64,000 nt of DNA from the NCBI GenBank assembly GCA_001414485.1, contig LLEY01000070.1:62001-126000 (forward strand), read 5' to 3'. This stretch comes from Calycina herbarum. Taxonomy: Eukaryota; Ascomycota; Leotiomycetes; Helotiales; Pezizellaceae. The notes beneath the pieces are model-generated. The model saw only the letters and a list, made by a program, of their open reading frames with translations, did not search any database and was not told the origin of the DNA. Positions 63,121 to 64,000 of this stretch are shown one piece after another. Both the position numbers and the translations under genes were made by a program. How positions within the stretch are numbered: position 1 is the first letter of the stretch; every line of letters starts with the position of its first letter.

Positions 63121-63329
63121 CGTATATATAAAGGGTTATACCTATAGAGTAGGTCTTAAAGTACTCTAGCAACGTATTTACGTAACCTCGCTTAGTAACG
63201 TATAAACATGAGAGAACCTTTAAGAGTATACTTAGTAGAACGTACGCTTATATACGCTTATAAATAGAACCTTCTAGAGTACTCTTAATAGAATCCTCTA
63301 GAATAAGTAGACTAAGTATAGAATAAAAG

Positions 63330-63735
63330 TATAGATATAAGAGATTAAGTAAAAATAATATTAGATATAATTCTATCTTAGTATCTAGTATACTTAGAGT
63401 CACGTGCTCGAGTATATATAGACCTAAAAGTTAAGCCTAGTTAGGATGACTAAGCAGCTACTAATTTCCAACGCGTCTAGAACGCTCTAAGAGTAACGCG
63501 TTGTTTTCGGATATTATTCTCTTTATTCTTCTTTATTCTAAGACTACTTCCGTATCCGGCATCCTTTCCGCATCCGGACATCCGCATTCGGACATCACGT
63601 AACATATCCGTATTCGGAATCCTTTATATATATATCTATATAACTAGGCCCTAGGACAGATATATATATATATATAATATATATCCTTGTCTTCTATCTT
63701 TTGTCCCTCTTATATAACTATTTTTATACTAAGTA
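63330..63735 (-). repeat. LTR related to family 2, reverse strand
   Basis: The reverse complement carries TAAAAATAGTTATATAAGAG, CCTAGGGCCTAGTTATATAG, GGATGCGGA-type repeats and GACCTAAAAG-like ends in the same order as the family-2 LTRs, but diverged. It holds CACGTG and ACGCGT sites. 63121-63329 shows only AT-rich debris. Confidence 0.55.
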
Positions 63736-63862
63736 TATAAGTTAGTAAGAACTCTACTCTAGAAAGGATAATCGAATCTTCTTATATATAGACGCCTCTA
63801 TAGTTTAAATTATTAGTATTTACTATAAGCTCTAATATTAGATTTAATTCCTCTCTTTTTAT

Positions 63863-63946
63863 AGTAATACTAGAATATAAGAGCCTTTATAGTAATACTA
63901 GAATATAAAAGCCTTTATAGTAATACTAGAATATAAGAGCCTTTAT
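63863..63946. repeat. Three tandem copies of a 28-bp unit
   Basis: AGTAATACTAGAATATAAGA followed by GCCTTTAT occurs three times in a row with one base change in the middle copy. It lies in AT-rich repeat sequence at the right edge; 63736-64000 holds nothing else I recognise. Confidence 0.85.
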
Positions 63947-64000
63947 AGTATTTATAGAACTTATAGACTATAAGAGAACTATAGAGAAGTAGTACGTTAG

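Noticed and set aside
63863..63946. CRISPR-like array
   Set aside because: Units are head to tail without spacers, in a fungal genome; a simple tandem repeat.

Overview
The window comes from a filamentous ascomycete (Pezizomycotina). Genes have many short GT-AG introns (45-79 bp) with CTGAC/CTAAC-type branch sites. The flanking transposons have decayed by C-to-T change at CpA (TGG and CAG codons turned into TAG/TAA, TpA in excess, CpG kept), the mark of repeat-induced point mutation (RIP). I cannot fix the class from sequence alone; a Leotiomycetes-like genome with AT-rich compartments is only a guess.

Layout: 1-8030 is a RIP-degraded repeat block (reverse-strand Ty3/gypsy chromovirus, then a Fot1/pogo-type transposase tail). 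8031-32742 is a gene island of ordinary composition. 32743-64000 is a second nested repeat block: Ty1/copia relic, Fot1-like element with inverted repeats, Tc1/mariner element split by a gypsy insertion, two large gypsy families, and a LINE-like insertion.

The island looks like a secondary-metabolite locus. In order: a truncated C2H2 + Zn2Cys6 regulator (8536-9105); the 3' part of a rhodopsin-like membrane protein (10421-11160); a five-exon GPI-anchored CFEM protein (11441-12106, reverse); a frameshifted P450 fragment (13008-13605); a complete highly reducing polyketide synthase in 15 exons, 2570 residues, KS-AT-DH-CMeT-ER-KR-ACP (14266-23478, reverse); a divergent FSH-type serine hydrolase (24202-25066); a PTH11-like seven-helix protein (26574-27811, reverse); and an NRPS-like adenylation-thiolation-reductase enzyme (28674-32273). 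The inferred logic is that the PKS builds a reduced, C-methylated chain, the hydrolase releases it, and the NRPS-like enzyme adenylates and reduces a carboxylate to an aldehyde or alcohol. The regulator and P450 appear broken, so the pathway may be partly decayed.

The most unusual feature is in the introns. Six introns of the PKS and NRPS-like genes are 148-259 bp, against 45-79 bp for the rest. Five fall into two families of mutually similar, same-orientation sequences (A: two copies; B: three copies in two different genes). The sixth shares its core with a MITE-like intergenic repeat (C). They look like introner-like elements: mobile sequences that spread as introns.
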